A DNA stretch of 30,658 nt from UBA2645 sp044360285 (GTDB lineage: Bacteria > Pseudomonadota > Alphaproteobacteria > Rickettsiales > UBA1997). A program made the position numbers and the translations under genes. The notes under the pieces are model-generated. The model was not told the origin of the DNA and made no database searches. It saw nothing but the letters and a program-made list of their open reading frames with translations. This document shows positions 1 through 8,160 of this stretch, piece after piece; position 1 is the first letter of the stretch, and each line of letters begins with the position of its first letter. The DNA is taken from contig JBIKKP010000018.1 in NCBI GenBank assembly GCA_044360285.1, positions 1 through 30,658 on the forward strand, in the 5' to 3' direction.

Positions 1-92
1 AAATAGTCGCAAATTTTATTTGATGACGGCCTATTGCTCGGGCAGGGTTTGCAACATCGAACGCAATTTCATGTCAAACTTATTAACAAATT

Positions 93-130
93 TTTGCATG
101 AACGTCCAGACAGCATTACGTAACGCCGTC
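93..130 (+). repeat. Family B repeat, copy 1
   Basis: This is one of three copies of a roughly 40-bp element that begins TTTGCATGAACGTCCAG and continues into an imperfect inverted repeat around CATTACGTAACG. It matches positions 7544-7588 in the same orientation and 26411-26454 in reverse. It abuts the stop codon of the 1369-residue gene, so it could act as a transcription terminator or mRNA 3' end. The stem is weaker here than in the copy at 26411. The preceding 92 bases hold no gene that I can support. Confidence 0.7.
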
Positions 131-3100
131 AACGAGCTGTTGAAACAGTTTCTCTTACACTAACAGCAACCATCTTTTTTGCAGTCGTCAGAATGGTTTT
201 CATATCTTCTGGCAAAGCAGGATTAATCTCAAAAGAAAGACCGTGGCCTGCTTGCCGCGCTCTAACAGAACTTACAAAAGAAGTGCTAGAAACTTCCCTT
301 CTTCTTTCCAATGGAACAAAATGTTTACGACCCATGGCAGCACCGCCTTCATCTTGTCTTGCAGGCTGAGTGCCAGGGGCATGACCTGCTCTAAAATCCT
401 CAGCAATTGAAGCGATCCTTTCTCTCAATTGCTGAGGAACATGTGAGGAATAAGTATCGGAAACTTTAGGAAGACCAATACCAAGCGCATTACATTGCTT
501 AGAAAACTCCCGATCAATTCCTTCTGCTGTAGCATTCAAATGAGCATTCAGTGCAATTGCCCTAAACACTTCAACAGCATCTAACAACTCTTGAGTAGCT
601 TCTGGTGAAGATTTAGCATATAAACGTCTATTTGCTTTAATTTTAAATGGTTCATCACCTAGTTTAATCTCTACATCTTCCATATCCGCCCATCTTTCAC
701 TGCCTTCAGTACGCCGACTAGAAAACCTTTCAGCAAAAGACGGCACCCTCGCTCCAGCAGGAACACTTCCTCTCTCAACTTCGGTGGCCTTATCAGGCGC
801 AACTGTACCTGACGCAGCACCTCTGGATTTTGCCCCAGGGACGGGCCGCTGAACAACTTTTCCTAAAAGACTACGTAAAACTTGAATTGATTCACTTATT
901 GAGCGGCTCACATCAGTAGTTGTTGCAACAGTAGATATTCCAGCTCCAGCTCCAGCTACAGCTACAGCTCCAACACCCACTCCAACGCCTGCCGAGGCTC
1001 CAACATCTGCTGCAGCTCCAGCCATTGTTGCAGCACGAACAGGCGGCTGATAGGCTTGAACAAGAGCTGCATACCCAGCTCTTAAATTAGGAATTTTAGC
1101 CTCATTAGCACGAACTTTATCTACCGCTTGAGTAAGTGATTTAATTTTTTCCGATAATCCAGAACCTTGAACATTTCCTAGACCATCTAGGCACAGGCTT
1201 AACAGGTTATCTTCGCTGAAACTATTATTACCTACTAACAACAATTTCCTATCTTTCAGGTCTTCTAAAACTTTAGACGCCGCTTCTGTTAAAGATAACT
1301 GCGCCGGTTTTGTTGAGGATTTAGCAATACCTGCTCTAGCCAAAATCTCACACACAACTGCAGATTTAAACTCGTTTAACTCTTGAGGTGTAAGTAAAGC
1401 TCCAGAGCCGTACTTAATAAAGATAATTTGTTTAGAATCCTCTCTAGACTTCTTTTCTGTAGACTTCTTTTCTGTCGCTTGTGGCGAAAAAAGTACGGGC
1501 TTGCAACCATTCTCTCCGAAATTCTCTCCGAAGATTTGAGATACTTCGGAAGAAATTAATAGACTCGATCTTTGTTTTTTTAGTGTTTCTAATTCTTGCT
1601 GTGCAATTGCTATCTCGCCATTAACTGAGGTAACAACGTCCATACTAACATCTCCTCCTACCCTTCCTTCACCTTCACGCTTCTTCCTTTCCAATACCGC
1701 AAGCTTATATTCTTTCGCAGTTATTTTAGCCTGAGCTTCAAGCAAATTAAGAACTGCCGGCAATTTTTTTTCTGCATCTTTTTCATCAGGAAGCGCCTCT
1801 TGGAGTTTAAGCAATAATGCTATATCAGCAAAAGGATCAGCAATACTCATGGCAAAAACACGGCGCGCTTCGTCTTTACTTCCACAAAGATTTGCAGCTG
1901 AGAATTTTTTTATGAATTGCTCTTCCATCTTCGCCAATCCTTTTGGTCCGCCAATAAAATTCATCTTCGTTTGATGATTCATAAGCATTGCAGAAACTTT
2001 TGGTTTATCACCATATGCTTCTGAGCTTCCACTTTCCATCAATAACTCAAGTGAGCCGTAAAAATCATCTTTTGCGGGCCGAGGTTCTAAACCATTTCTA
2101 ATCTCTTTGTTGGCCATCACATCATGCAGTTTCGCAGATTTCTCATCTATTTCTATGCGACAATATCTTCTTGATTGGCTAAATAAACGAACTGCGCTTG
2201 CTAATTGTTCTTCATAAGAAGCTTTTTGCGCTAAATCTGAAAAAGTCACCTTCGACAATGCATAGTTAAAGTCAGCATTGTCAGACAATTCTTGCTCTTG
2301 TAAGAAAGAAGTTCCTTTCAACAGTTTGTGCATCTGACTTTTTGCCTTATCTAAATTTAATTTTTCTTCGGGTTTATAGCCGCTAGCAACAGTCACTTTC
2401 CCTGCTGTTTTTGAAGCATCATTAAATGGCATTTCTGCCAAAATGGTACTAAGCTTAAATTCAACTCCTCCTGTTTCAGTAAAAATTTTTCTACCAACAA
2501 AAGGGCATGCAAAAGAAGCGCTCAAATCAGTTCTTTCGCCAGCGCAAGCGTTAACATATCCATCTTTAACCTTCGTTCCAAGAGCCACTCCTTGTTCATA
2601 AAATACAAGTTTCTCTAAAGCATTTGGATGTGTTATGGGCAACTGAAGCATCTCTTTATCAAATTCAGTCGGCCAACACGTCAAAGACTCCCCTCCTTGA
2701 TTGCAAGGCATCTGTTTGATATGCTTAATTTGCGCCTGTCTAATTATTTTTACCGCCTCTTTTCTGACCTGAAGCCTCTTTCTTTGTTCGTCACTTCGAG
2801 CCAAATTTATCATCTGCTCAACCACTTTTATGTCTTCTTGCATCAGCTGCTCAGCTTTTTTAACCGCAACACGTTTTGCATAATCTTGCTCTAGCAATTT
2901 TGTAAAGTAATTGGCATCGCGCTTTAATGCTCTGATTGATTTAAGATCCGCACTATCTGCATTTTCAATACCGTAATAGTTAATACCAACAAACCCTTTT
3001 TCCTTCAGCCTTTCTCTTTCTTGCTCTCTTTGATTTTTAATCGCCTCAGAAATTGCACGCTTCAATGCAACAGATTTGCTATCTATTGCGACTTCTCTTT

Positions 3101-4238
3101 CGCCTTCAAATGAAGTAGGTGCTGCAAGATCAATTCCCCTTAAAACCGCTTCATCTTCTTCACGCAAAATATCTGATAAATCTTCTAATTCTGGCAATTT
3201 CACTGCTTTAGCGGAAGTTCCAGTCTTGGTTCTCGCTTGCTTAATCAAAGCATGTGCTGCAGTTGCGGTTGGAGAGGTGCCTGGCCCACCAGGTGTCAAA
3301 ATTGTTCTCGGGGTTTTTGCAAGAAAAATTCCACCTTTCGCAATAAGTTTTGCAGCATCATCATCATCTTTTGCCGCCGCAACAGCCCTCATCCTTGCCC
3401 TTGATGGAAATGGATTGGTTGTATCTTGGACAGCGCCACCTCTTCTCGGTCTCACAACATTAAGCAACCTCTGAGCCGACCAAGTGGATGGAGATTTATC
3501 TGTTATTCCACCCTCTAAAGCATGACGCACAACATCATCTTCTGTTTTTGTGACTTTGTGAAAAACGCGCTCGATAAGTCGTGAAAAAGCCGAGACTTTT
3601 ACACTATTTTTGTAAGCATTTCTGTTCGCCTCTTGAAAATTCGCCGGAAATTTTGTCCAACCGCGCCCCCAGGTTCTGGGGTTCCATCTTGAGTAACCTT
3701 GGTTCAACAAAGATTGAGTAGCTTCATCTATGGTCACGGTCTTAGGAGTAGTAGAAGCTCTTGCTGTCTGACCCGTTCCTAATGGAATGTGACGGAAGAC
3801 AAAACTCCCAGTAGAAGGTCTTGTCTGTTGTCCTTGACCCATCATTGCACCAACTCTTGGTTGAGGCGCCAAAACTCGTCGAAACTTTGCCCTCAAATGT
3901 GAAGCCGGAGGTTTTCTTTGCGCATGCGCCACTGTTCTTTCTGGCGCTCCTGCTGCAATTCTAGCTCTTGCGCCAGGCAAATGATCAATCGGAGTCACAG
4001 TAGCGGTTTTCATATTTCTTGAAGCATCATAAGATCTTCCACCCTGACCCTGTGTTCCTGTAAAATCATCTTGTACTTCTGGAGAACCAGCTTCTGATCT
4101 TGCTAGTGACGAAGGCGAACCTGCCCCCCCACCATCTTCCTGTAAAGAACCATTAAGAGAACCTGTGCGACTTTGATCTGGATCAGCAGTTGGTGATCTC
4201 GATTGTAACGGAGACGGAGACGGAGACGAAGACGACAT
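129..4238 (-). CDS. Large protein of unknown function (1369 aa)
   Basis: I do not recognise this protein. It has no signal peptide or clear membrane anchor. The first ~60 residues are Ser/Pro/Gly-rich and probably disordered, and residues ~60-160 are basic. Glu/Lys/Arg-rich stretches that could form coiled coils lie near 395-515 and 830-895. A central region (~515-800) has scattered cysteines and looks globular. An Ala/Gly/Val-rich low-complexity segment lies near 1070-1100. Short in-gene tandem duplications produce STEKKSTEKKS (~922-932) and FGENFGEN (~903-910). The gene lies about 20 bases downstream of cysS on the same strand and may be cotranscribed with it, though I see no good ribosome-binding site. 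Size, disorder and lack of recognisable domains fit a rapidly evolving, lineage-specific protein; a secreted effector or surface/cytoskeletal role is possible but only inference. The frame is open throughout, so it is a real gene. Confidence 0.8.
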   Translation of the reverse strand: MSSSSPSPSPLQSRSPTADPDQSRTGSLNGSLQEDGGGAGSPSSLARSEAGSPEVQDDFTGTQGQGGRSYDASRNMKTATVTPIDHLPGARARIAAGAPERTVAHAQRKPPASHLRAKFRRVLAPQPRVGAMMGQGQQTRPSTGSFVFRHIPLGTGQTARASTTPKTVTIDEATQSLLNQGYSRWNPRTWGRGWTKFPANFQEANRNAYKNSVKVSAFSRLIERVFHKVTKTEDDVVRHALEGGITDKSPSTWSAQRLLNVVRPRRGGAVQDTTNPFPSRARMRAVAAAKDDDDAAKLIAKGGIFLAKTPRTILTPGGPGTSPTATAAHALIKQARTKTGTSAKAVKLPELEDLSDILREEDEAVLRGIDLAAPTSFEGEREVAIDSKSVALKRAISEAIKNQREQERERLKEKGFVGINYYGIENADSADLKSIRALKRDANYFTKLLEQDYAKRVAVKKAEQLMQEDIKVVEQMINLARSDEQRKRLQVRKEAVKIIRQAQIKHIKQMPCNQGGESLTCWPTEFDKEMLQLPITHPNALEKLVFYEQGVALGTKVKDGYVNACAGERTDLSASFACPFVGRKIFTETGGVEFKLSTILAEMPFNDASKTAGKVTVASGYKPEEKLNLDKAKSQMHKLLKGTSFLQEQELSDNADFNYALSKVTFSDLAQKASYEEQLASAVRLFSQSRRYCRIEIDEKSAKLHDVMANKEIRNGLEPRPAKDDFYGSLELLMESGSSEAYGDKPKVSAMLMNHQTKMNFIGGPKGLAKMEEQFIKKFSAANLCGSKDEARRVFAMSIADPFADIALLLKLQEALPDEKDAEKKLPAVLNLLEAQAKITAKEYKLAVLERKKREGEGRVGGDVSMDVVTSVNGEIAIAQQELETLKKQRSSLLISSEVSQIFGENFGENGCKPVLFSPQATEKKSTEKKSREDSKQIIFIKYGSGALLTPQELNEFKSAVVCEILARAGIAKSSTKPAQLSLTEAASKVLEDLKDRKLLLVGNNSFSEDNLLSLCLDGLGNVQGSGLSEKIKSLTQAVDKVRANEAKIPNLRAGYAALVQAYQPPVRAATMAGAAADVGASAGVGVGVGAVAVAGAGAGISTVATTTDVSRSISESIQVLRSLLGKVVQRPVPGAKSRGAASGTVAPDKATEVERGSVPAGARVPSFAERFSSRRTEGSERWADMEDVEIKLGDEPFKIKANRRLYAKSSPEATQELLDAVEVFRAIALNAHLNATAEGIDREFSKQCNALGIGLPKVSDTYSSHVPQQLRERIASIAEDFRAGHAPGTQPARQDEGGAAMGRKHFVPLERRREVSSTSFVSSVRARQAGHGLSFEINPALPEDMKTILTTAKKMVAVSVRETVSTAR

Positions 4239-4262
4239 AAAATCAACTTAAAGGTTTAAGAA

Positions 4263-5642
4263 TTAGGCTTTTTTCCAAAGCGTTTGGCCTTTTTGATCTT
4301 CAAGAACAATACCCTGCAAAAGCAGATTTTGCCTGATTTCATCAGCCTTTTGGAAATTTTTTTCTTGCTTAAATTTTAGACGAAGAGCGATTTGCGAATT
4401 GATGAAATTTTCATCAATCTCATTGGCTTCGCAGGTTTTATTTTGTGCAGTTGCAACATGCCTTTTTGTAAGCAATCCAAGAAAGTCAAGGGTCGCGGCA
4501 AAGTTTTGCAGCGCAGTTTCATTGCGGTTAGCTTTTAAACTTTTTGCCGTTTCATGCAGCACAGACAAGGCTTTAGCAAAATTCAGATCACTTGCCAAAC
4601 ATTCCAAAACTTTTTCATCAACTTCGCCAAGCGGCTGTTCAAGAACTTCTGACGGCAAAACAGCATGAAATTTTTCGATAGATTTTTGTGCGTCATCCAA
4701 AGTTTTTTGCGTGAAATCTAAGGGTTTTCGATAATGGCTGGAAAGCAAAAAGTAGCGAATGACAACTCCGTCAATTCCTTGATTAAGCAGGTCTCGCACC
4801 GTGATGAAATTTTTCAGCGACTTGCTCATTTTTTCGCCATTCACCGTCAAAAATCCATTATGCACCCAAAATCTTGCATAAGTGGAATTTGCATTAGCGC
4901 AGCGACTTTGCGCAATTTCATTTTCGTGATGCGGAAACTGCAAATCTGCACCGCCGCCGTGAATATCAAAATCGGCACCCAGATATTTTGAACTCATCGC
5001 CGAGCATTCAATATGCCAACCCGGACGACCTTTTGACCAAGGCGAATCAAAAATGCTGGAAGCGTCGTCGCCTGCAGCAGCGGGCTTCCACAGCACAAAG
5101 TCGAGCGGGTCTTTTTTGTAAGAAGCCACTTCCACGCGCGCCCCAGCAATCATTTCATCAAGGCTGCGATTAGAAAGTTCGCCGTAATTTTTATATGAAT
5201 TAACGTCAAAAAGCACGTGGCCGCCGCTTTCATAGGCATTTTTGTTGGTAATTAATTTTTCAATCATCGCAATCATTTCAGCAATGTGAGTGGTTGCGTG
5301 CGGCTCAAATGTTGGGCGCAAAACATTTAACGCGCCAATGTCAGCATAAAAAAGTTCAGTAATTTCTGCGGTTAAATGCTGAATCGAAATACCGCGCTCT
5401 TTGGCTGCAGCGTTAATTTTGTCATCAACGTCAGTGATATTTCTAACGTAAGTGACGCGTGGAAAAACCTTCAAAAAAAAGCGGAAAAACAAATCATAAA
5501 TCACCGCGCTTCTTGCATTGCCAAGGTGCGGACGATCATAAACCGTTGGCCCGCAAACATACATTTTTAGGTGATTTGGCTCAATTGTTTGCAAGCGCTC
5601 AAGCTTGCCGCTTAGCGTGTTAAAAAGATGAATTTCGATCAT
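4263..5642 (-). CDS. cysS: Cysteinyl-tRNA synthetase
   Basis: Class I aminoacyl-tRNA synthetase that charges tRNA-Cys in the cytoplasm. The N-terminal region has YVCGPTVYD, whose Cys is a zinc ligand, and the HIGH-type signature HLGN in DRPHLGNAR. Further zinc-site and catalytic elements are HIECSAM and HHENEIAQS, and the KMSKS loop appears as EKMSKSLKNF. At 459 residues it matches the usual bacterial length, including the C-terminal anticodon-binding helical region. The start codon overlaps the rimM stop as ATGA, which indicates translational coupling. The 1369-residue gene follows on the same strand. Confidence 0.97.
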   Translation of the reverse strand: MIEIHLFNTLSGKLERLQTIEPNHLKMYVCGPTVYDRPHLGNARSAVIYDLFFRFFLKVFPRVTYVRNITDVDDKINAAAKERGISIQHLTAEITELFYADIGALNVLRPTFEPHATTHIAEMIAMIEKLITNKNAYESGGHVLFDVNSYKNYGELSNRSLDEMIAGARVEVASYKKDPLDFVLWKPAAAGDDASSIFDSPWSKGRPGWHIECSAMSSKYLGADFDIHGGGADLQFPHHENEIAQSRCANANSTYARFWVHNGFLTVNGEKMSKSLKNFITVRDLLNQGIDGVVIRYFLLSSHYRKPLDFTQKTLDDAQKSIEKFHAVLPSEVLEQPLGEVDEKVLECLASDLNFAKALSVLHETAKSLKANRNETALQNFAATLDFLGLLTKRHVATAQNKTCEANEIDENFINSQIALRLKFKQEKNFQKADEIRQNLLLQGIVLEDQKGQTLWKKA

Positions 5643-6190
5643 TTGATTTCGATAAAATCAGGAAAATTAATCACAATAAAACCAGCGCCAACATTGACTT
5701 GCGGGAAGATTTCATTTTTGAACGGAAAGTTTTCAATTTTTTGCAAATTGCCGCGAATTCCAACTTCAATAAATTCAATTTCCAGAGCCGCGCCACCTCC
5801 AAAATCAAGGATGTTAAGCACTTTACCAATTGTCTTTCCAGATTCGTCTTGCACCGCCAGACCAATCAAATCGACTTGATAAAATTCATTTTCATCAACT
5901 TCATCAAACTCGTCGCGATTGGCGTAAATTGGCGCTTGATTAAGTTTTTCTGCAGCGGTTCGATCATCAACACCTTCAATTCGCGCCAGCAAAATTGCGC
6001 CTTCATGGCTTTTTCCAACTATTGCTTTGTTTTTGTTGCTGATTTTTAGCTTAAGCGGATTTCCTTTTTCGTCGAACAGCGCGTAAGTCTCAATCTTGAT
6101 TGGTTCTTGGCAGAAACTAACAATTTTCACTTCGCCTTTAATGCCAAAAGCGCTGACAACTTTTCCGACAAGAATTTTTTTAGAGTTCAT
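5639..6190 (-). CDS. rimM: 16S rRNA processing / ribosome maturation factor RimM
   Basis: RimM assists maturation of the 30S subunit head and binds ribosomal protein S19. The N-terminal strand VGKVVSAFGIKGEVKI is the family signature. The linker and PRC-barrel part follow, with EFYQVDLIGLAVQDESG and IGKVLNILDFGGGAALEIE. The length of 183 residues is normal. In many proteobacteria rimM lies in rpsP-rimM-trmD-rplS, but here it sits between nusB and cysS, which is a rearranged context. It overlaps cysS by four bases (ATGA). A family A repeat fills most of the gap between nusB and this gene. Confidence 0.95.
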   Translation of the reverse strand: MNSKKILVGKVVSAFGIKGEVKIVSFCQEPIKIETYALFDEKGNPLKLKISNKNKAIVGKSHEGAILLARIEGVDDRTAAEKLNQAPIYANRDEFDEVDENEFYQVDLIGLAVQDESGKTIGKVLNILDFGGGAALEIEFIEVGIRGNLQKIENFPFKNEIFPQVNVGAGFIVINFPDFIEIK

Positions 6191-6221
6191 TTGAACGAAA
6201 TTTTAATAAAGAATAAACCAC

Positions 6222-6314
6222 CGTCATCCTTGAATTGCCAAGCAATTCGAGGATCTCATGCGTTTAACGTTGAACAAAACGAGATCCTCGAAGCCTCTGG
6301 CTTCAAGGATGACG
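6222..6314. repeat. Family A cloverleaf-like repeat, copy 1
   Basis: This is a 93-bp element between nusB and rimM with nested inverted repeats. Outer arms CGTCATCCTTGAA and TTCAAGGATGACG are perfect complements. Inside them are a GAATTGC/GCAATTC hairpin, a GAGGATCT...AGATCCTC stem closing a ~25-base variable loop, and a GAAGCC/GGCTTC hairpin. Outer stem, hairpin, central stem and second hairpin give a four-armed layout. Copies at 9649 and 13748 keep the stems but differ in the loops. Confidence 0.9.
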
Positions 6315-6332
6315 GCGCTGGTTCGGCGCAAT

Positions 6333-6827
6333 TTAAGAAGGATGATGTGGTGGATTAGAATCAAAATCTTTACGAAATTTTTTGGCTAAATTTTCCACAA
6401 TCGCATTAACGAATTTTACTTTTTTCTCATCAAAAAAACTTGCTGCTAAATCAACATATTCATCAATGGCAACTTTGGCGGGAGTTTCTTCAATAAATTT
6501 CAACTCAAAAGCTGCAAAACGAATTATGTTAAGCACAACAGAATCAAGCTCACGCAGAGTTTTTCCTTCTTTTAAAAGGGGAGAAATTTCATCATCAATT
6601 TCGGCATAATTTTGCTCTAAACCAACAAGCAAATTTTGCAAAAAATCTTCATCAATTTTTTGGCGATAAGAGCTCAAATCTTCGTCAGAATTTAACGCAT
6701 AATTTTCAACAACATCGGTGATGATTTCGCTGAGATTTTTTTGATGGTTGAAAAAATCATATTGAAAGAAAACTTGCACCGCCATCAAGCGAGATAAGCT
6801 GCGTTTTCGTTTTGCTTGTTTGTTCAT
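6333..6827 (-). CDS. nusB: Transcription antitermination factor NusB
   Basis: NusB pairs with NusE (ribosomal protein S10) on boxA RNA to support rRNA antitermination. The all-helical family pattern is visible: RSLSRLMAVQVFFQYDF at the N terminus, LDSVVLNIIRFAAFEL in the middle, and TPAKVAIDEYVDLAASF followed by VNAIVENLAKKF at the end. The frame extends ten codons upstream to 6857. I choose the ATG at 6827 because MNKQAKRKRSLSR matches the basic N terminus of the family and because the longer form would overlap the divergent phosphatase start. The two divergent starts are then only 24 bases apart, so at least one promoter must lie inside neighbouring coding sequence or the messages are leaderless. 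Confidence 0.93.
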   Translation of the reverse strand: MNKQAKRKRSLSRLMAVQVFFQYDFFNHQKNLSEIITDVVENYALNSDEDLSSYRQKIDEDFLQNLLVGLEQNYAEIDDEISPLLKEGKTLRELDSVVLNIIRFAAFELKFIEETPAKVAIDEYVDLAASFFDEKKVKFVNAIVENLAKKFRKDFDSNPPHHPS

Positions 6828-6851
6828 TTTAAAATTTAAATCCCCGCCAAT

Positions 6852-7523
6852 ATGCAATTTTCTAGGCTTGCGCCGTTTTTACTGTTCTTGCTTTCAACAG
6901 AATTTGCTTTGGCAAAACCATATTTCGAAACCCCCTTCATTTCGGCTAAAGCCTTAAATGGCGGGCTTATTGAAGGCAGCAAAGAACAGAAAAAAGAAGT
7001 TGAACGCGTGCTGAAAATTCAGCAAAAAATTGATTTTGACGAAGTTGATGAGGCCTTCGAGGAGCGTAATCTCAAGGCCGAGATGGTCGCGCAATTTGTG
7101 GATGCTTCGCTAACTCGCAAGCAAAATCCAAAAATTTACCACTTACTGGAAAGAGCCAGCGACACGGTTTGGGCAGCAAATACCAGCATCAAAAAATACT
7201 GGCTTGAACGCCGACCATACCAAGTTGACTCGCGAATTTGGCTGTTAATTCCAGGCAGTAAAAGCTCGTCTTACCCAAGCTCGCACACCTCGAAAGCCTA
7301 TATCTGGGCGCTGGTTTTAGGCGAAATTTTTCCACAGAAAAAAGAACAATTTTTGCAACGCGCAGGGGAAATTGCACAACATCGAGTTTTGGTTGGCCTG
7401 CATTTTCAGCGTGACATCGAAGGCGGAAAGCAGCTGGCAAACCTGGTGTTTGAGGCTTTGAAGCGGGATGAGAATTTTGTAGAAGATTTTAAGAAGGCGA
7501 AGGTGGAAGTAGAAAATTTGTAA
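6852..7523 (+). CDS. Secreted PAP2-family (class A-like) acid phosphatase
   Basis: Predicted periplasmic phosphomonoesterase of the vanadate-haloperoxidase/PAP2 superfamily. Residues 1-21 form a signal peptide (MQFSRLAPFLLFLLSTEFALA). All three catalytic blocks are present: K-x6-RP as K114...R121-P122, the PSSH block (S143-S144-H145) preceded by SSSY, and R178-x5-H184-x3-D188. In this family the second His attacks phosphate and the first acts as acid. The 223-residue length is typical of PhoN-like enzymes. It is the only plus-strand gene in the left third. It may scavenge phosphate from nucleotides or other organic phosphates; the substrate cannot be told from sequence. Its 3' end faces the secreted charged protein across a family B repeat. 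Confidence 0.9.
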   Translation: MQFSRLAPFLLFLLSTEFALAKPYFETPFISAKALNGGLIEGSKEQKKEVERVLKIQQKIDFDEVDEAFEERNLKAEMVAQFVDASLTRKQNPKIYHLLERASDTVWAANTSIKKYWLERRPYQVDSRIWLLIPGSKSSSYPSSHTSKAYIWALVLGEIFPQKKEQFLQRAGEIAQHRVLVGLHFQRDIEGGKQLANLVFEALKRDENFVEDFKKAKVEVENL

Positions 7524-7543
7524 CTCAATCAACGTGAGAAAAA

Positions 7544-7588
7544 TTTTGCATGAACATCTAGACTGCATTACATAACGCCGTCTGAGCG
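7544..7588 (+). repeat. Family B repeat, copy 2 (possible bidirectional terminator)
   Basis: Starts TTTTGCATGAACATCTAG and ends GCCGTCTGAGCGC. AGACTGC and GCCGTCT form an arm with one mismatch. It lies in the only space between two convergent genes, so it could end both transcripts. It matches copies at 93 and, reversed, 26411. Confidence 0.75.
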
Positions 7589-7597
7589 CAGGAAAAA

Positions 7598-8020
7598 CTA
7601 TTGAAGACGACGTTCCTCCATCTTTTCTCTACGCATTTCTCCACGATTTTCCTTACGTTCATCGCGCATTTCTTGGCGGAATTCTTTACGATCCTCCATT
7701 CTTTCCTTACGAGCTTCCATCATTTTAGGATTTGGCCTCATTCCTCCCGGACCATCTTGAGGACTAGCAAGCTTCATATCCTCACGCAAAGGCTTTTCTA
7801 ATTTTGCCATATCGCCGCGATTACCCATACGATCTTGCTTCAAATTTTTGCGCATTTCTCTTTTTATCTCTTGATCATTTTGTGAGTAATTTTCCACACC
7901 AGGACGATGACCTGGACCACCTTGAGGAGCGTCGCCTGAGCCACCAGCTGTGCGTGGTTGCGCAAAAGCTGCTGAGCACATCAAGCACAAAGCAACAGAA
8001 AGTTTTGCAAAGTTTTTCAT
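7598..8020 (-). CDS. Small secreted, highly charged Met/Arg/Glu-rich protein
   Basis: I do not recognise a family. Residues 1-20 form a clear signal peptide with AFA-Q as the likely cleavage site, so the protein is probably exported to the periplasm. The mature part (~120 residues) starts Gly/Pro-rich. It then becomes a long helix-prone stretch of Arg, Lys, Glu, Asp and Met, for example ERMEDRKEFRQEMRDERK. The composition resembles periplasmic Spy/CpxP-like helical chaperones or metal-binding proteins, but I see no LTxxQ motif, so that link is weak. The gene is preceded by a 140-base non-coding region with a 14-bp perfect palindrome and a second half-copy, which suggests its own regulated promoter. 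It is downstream of aroC but probably a separate unit. Confidence 0.8.
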   Translation of the reverse strand: MKNFAKLSVALCLMCSAAFAQPRTAGGSGDAPQGGPGHRPGVENYSQNDQEIKREMRKNLKQDRMGNRGDMAKLEKPLREDMKLASPQDGPGGMRPNPKMMEARKERMEDRKEFRQEMRDERKENRGEMRREKMEERRLQ

Positions 8021-8039
8021 AATTTTTTTGAGATTATTT

Positions 8040-8053
8040 GTAGAAATTTAGGC
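8040..8053. promoter_or_regulatory. Proximal partial operator-like site
   Basis: Read on the minus strand this is GCCTAAATTTCTAC. It shares its first 10 bases with the 14-bp palindrome 44 bp upstream. It lies about 20 bases before the start codon of the secreted charged protein. The spacing of about four helical turns would place both sites on one face of the DNA. A role as a second, weaker regulator site is inference. Confidence 0.4.
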
Positions 8054-8083
8054 GATAAGAATTGCCAGAAGCAGCGGCTAGAA

Positions 8084-8097
8084 GCCTAAATTTAGGC
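8084..8097. promoter_or_regulatory. 14-bp perfect palindrome, candidate operator
   Basis: GCCTAAATTTAGGC is self-complementary over its full length. It lies in the 140-base gap between the aroC stop and the start of the secreted charged protein, about 64 bases upstream of the latter. Perfect palindromes of this size commonly bind dimeric repressors or activators. The related site at 8040-8053 supports this. The rest of the gap shows no gene. Confidence 0.5.
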
Positions 8098-8160
8098 AGT
8101 AAGTTTTTGGATTTTTCGCGTCGAAAAAATAACCAATTTGTCCCGCTTTTAACGCCAACT

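Noticed and set aside
3076..3474. 132-codon plus-strand frame inside the large gene
   Set aside because: Antisense shadow of the 1369-residue frame with biased Ser/Ala/Leu composition and no start signal.
6107..6358. 83-codon plus-strand frame across the nusB-rimM gap
   Set aside because: It is open mainly because the family A palindrome lacks stops in that frame. It overlaps the ends of rimM and nusB antisense.
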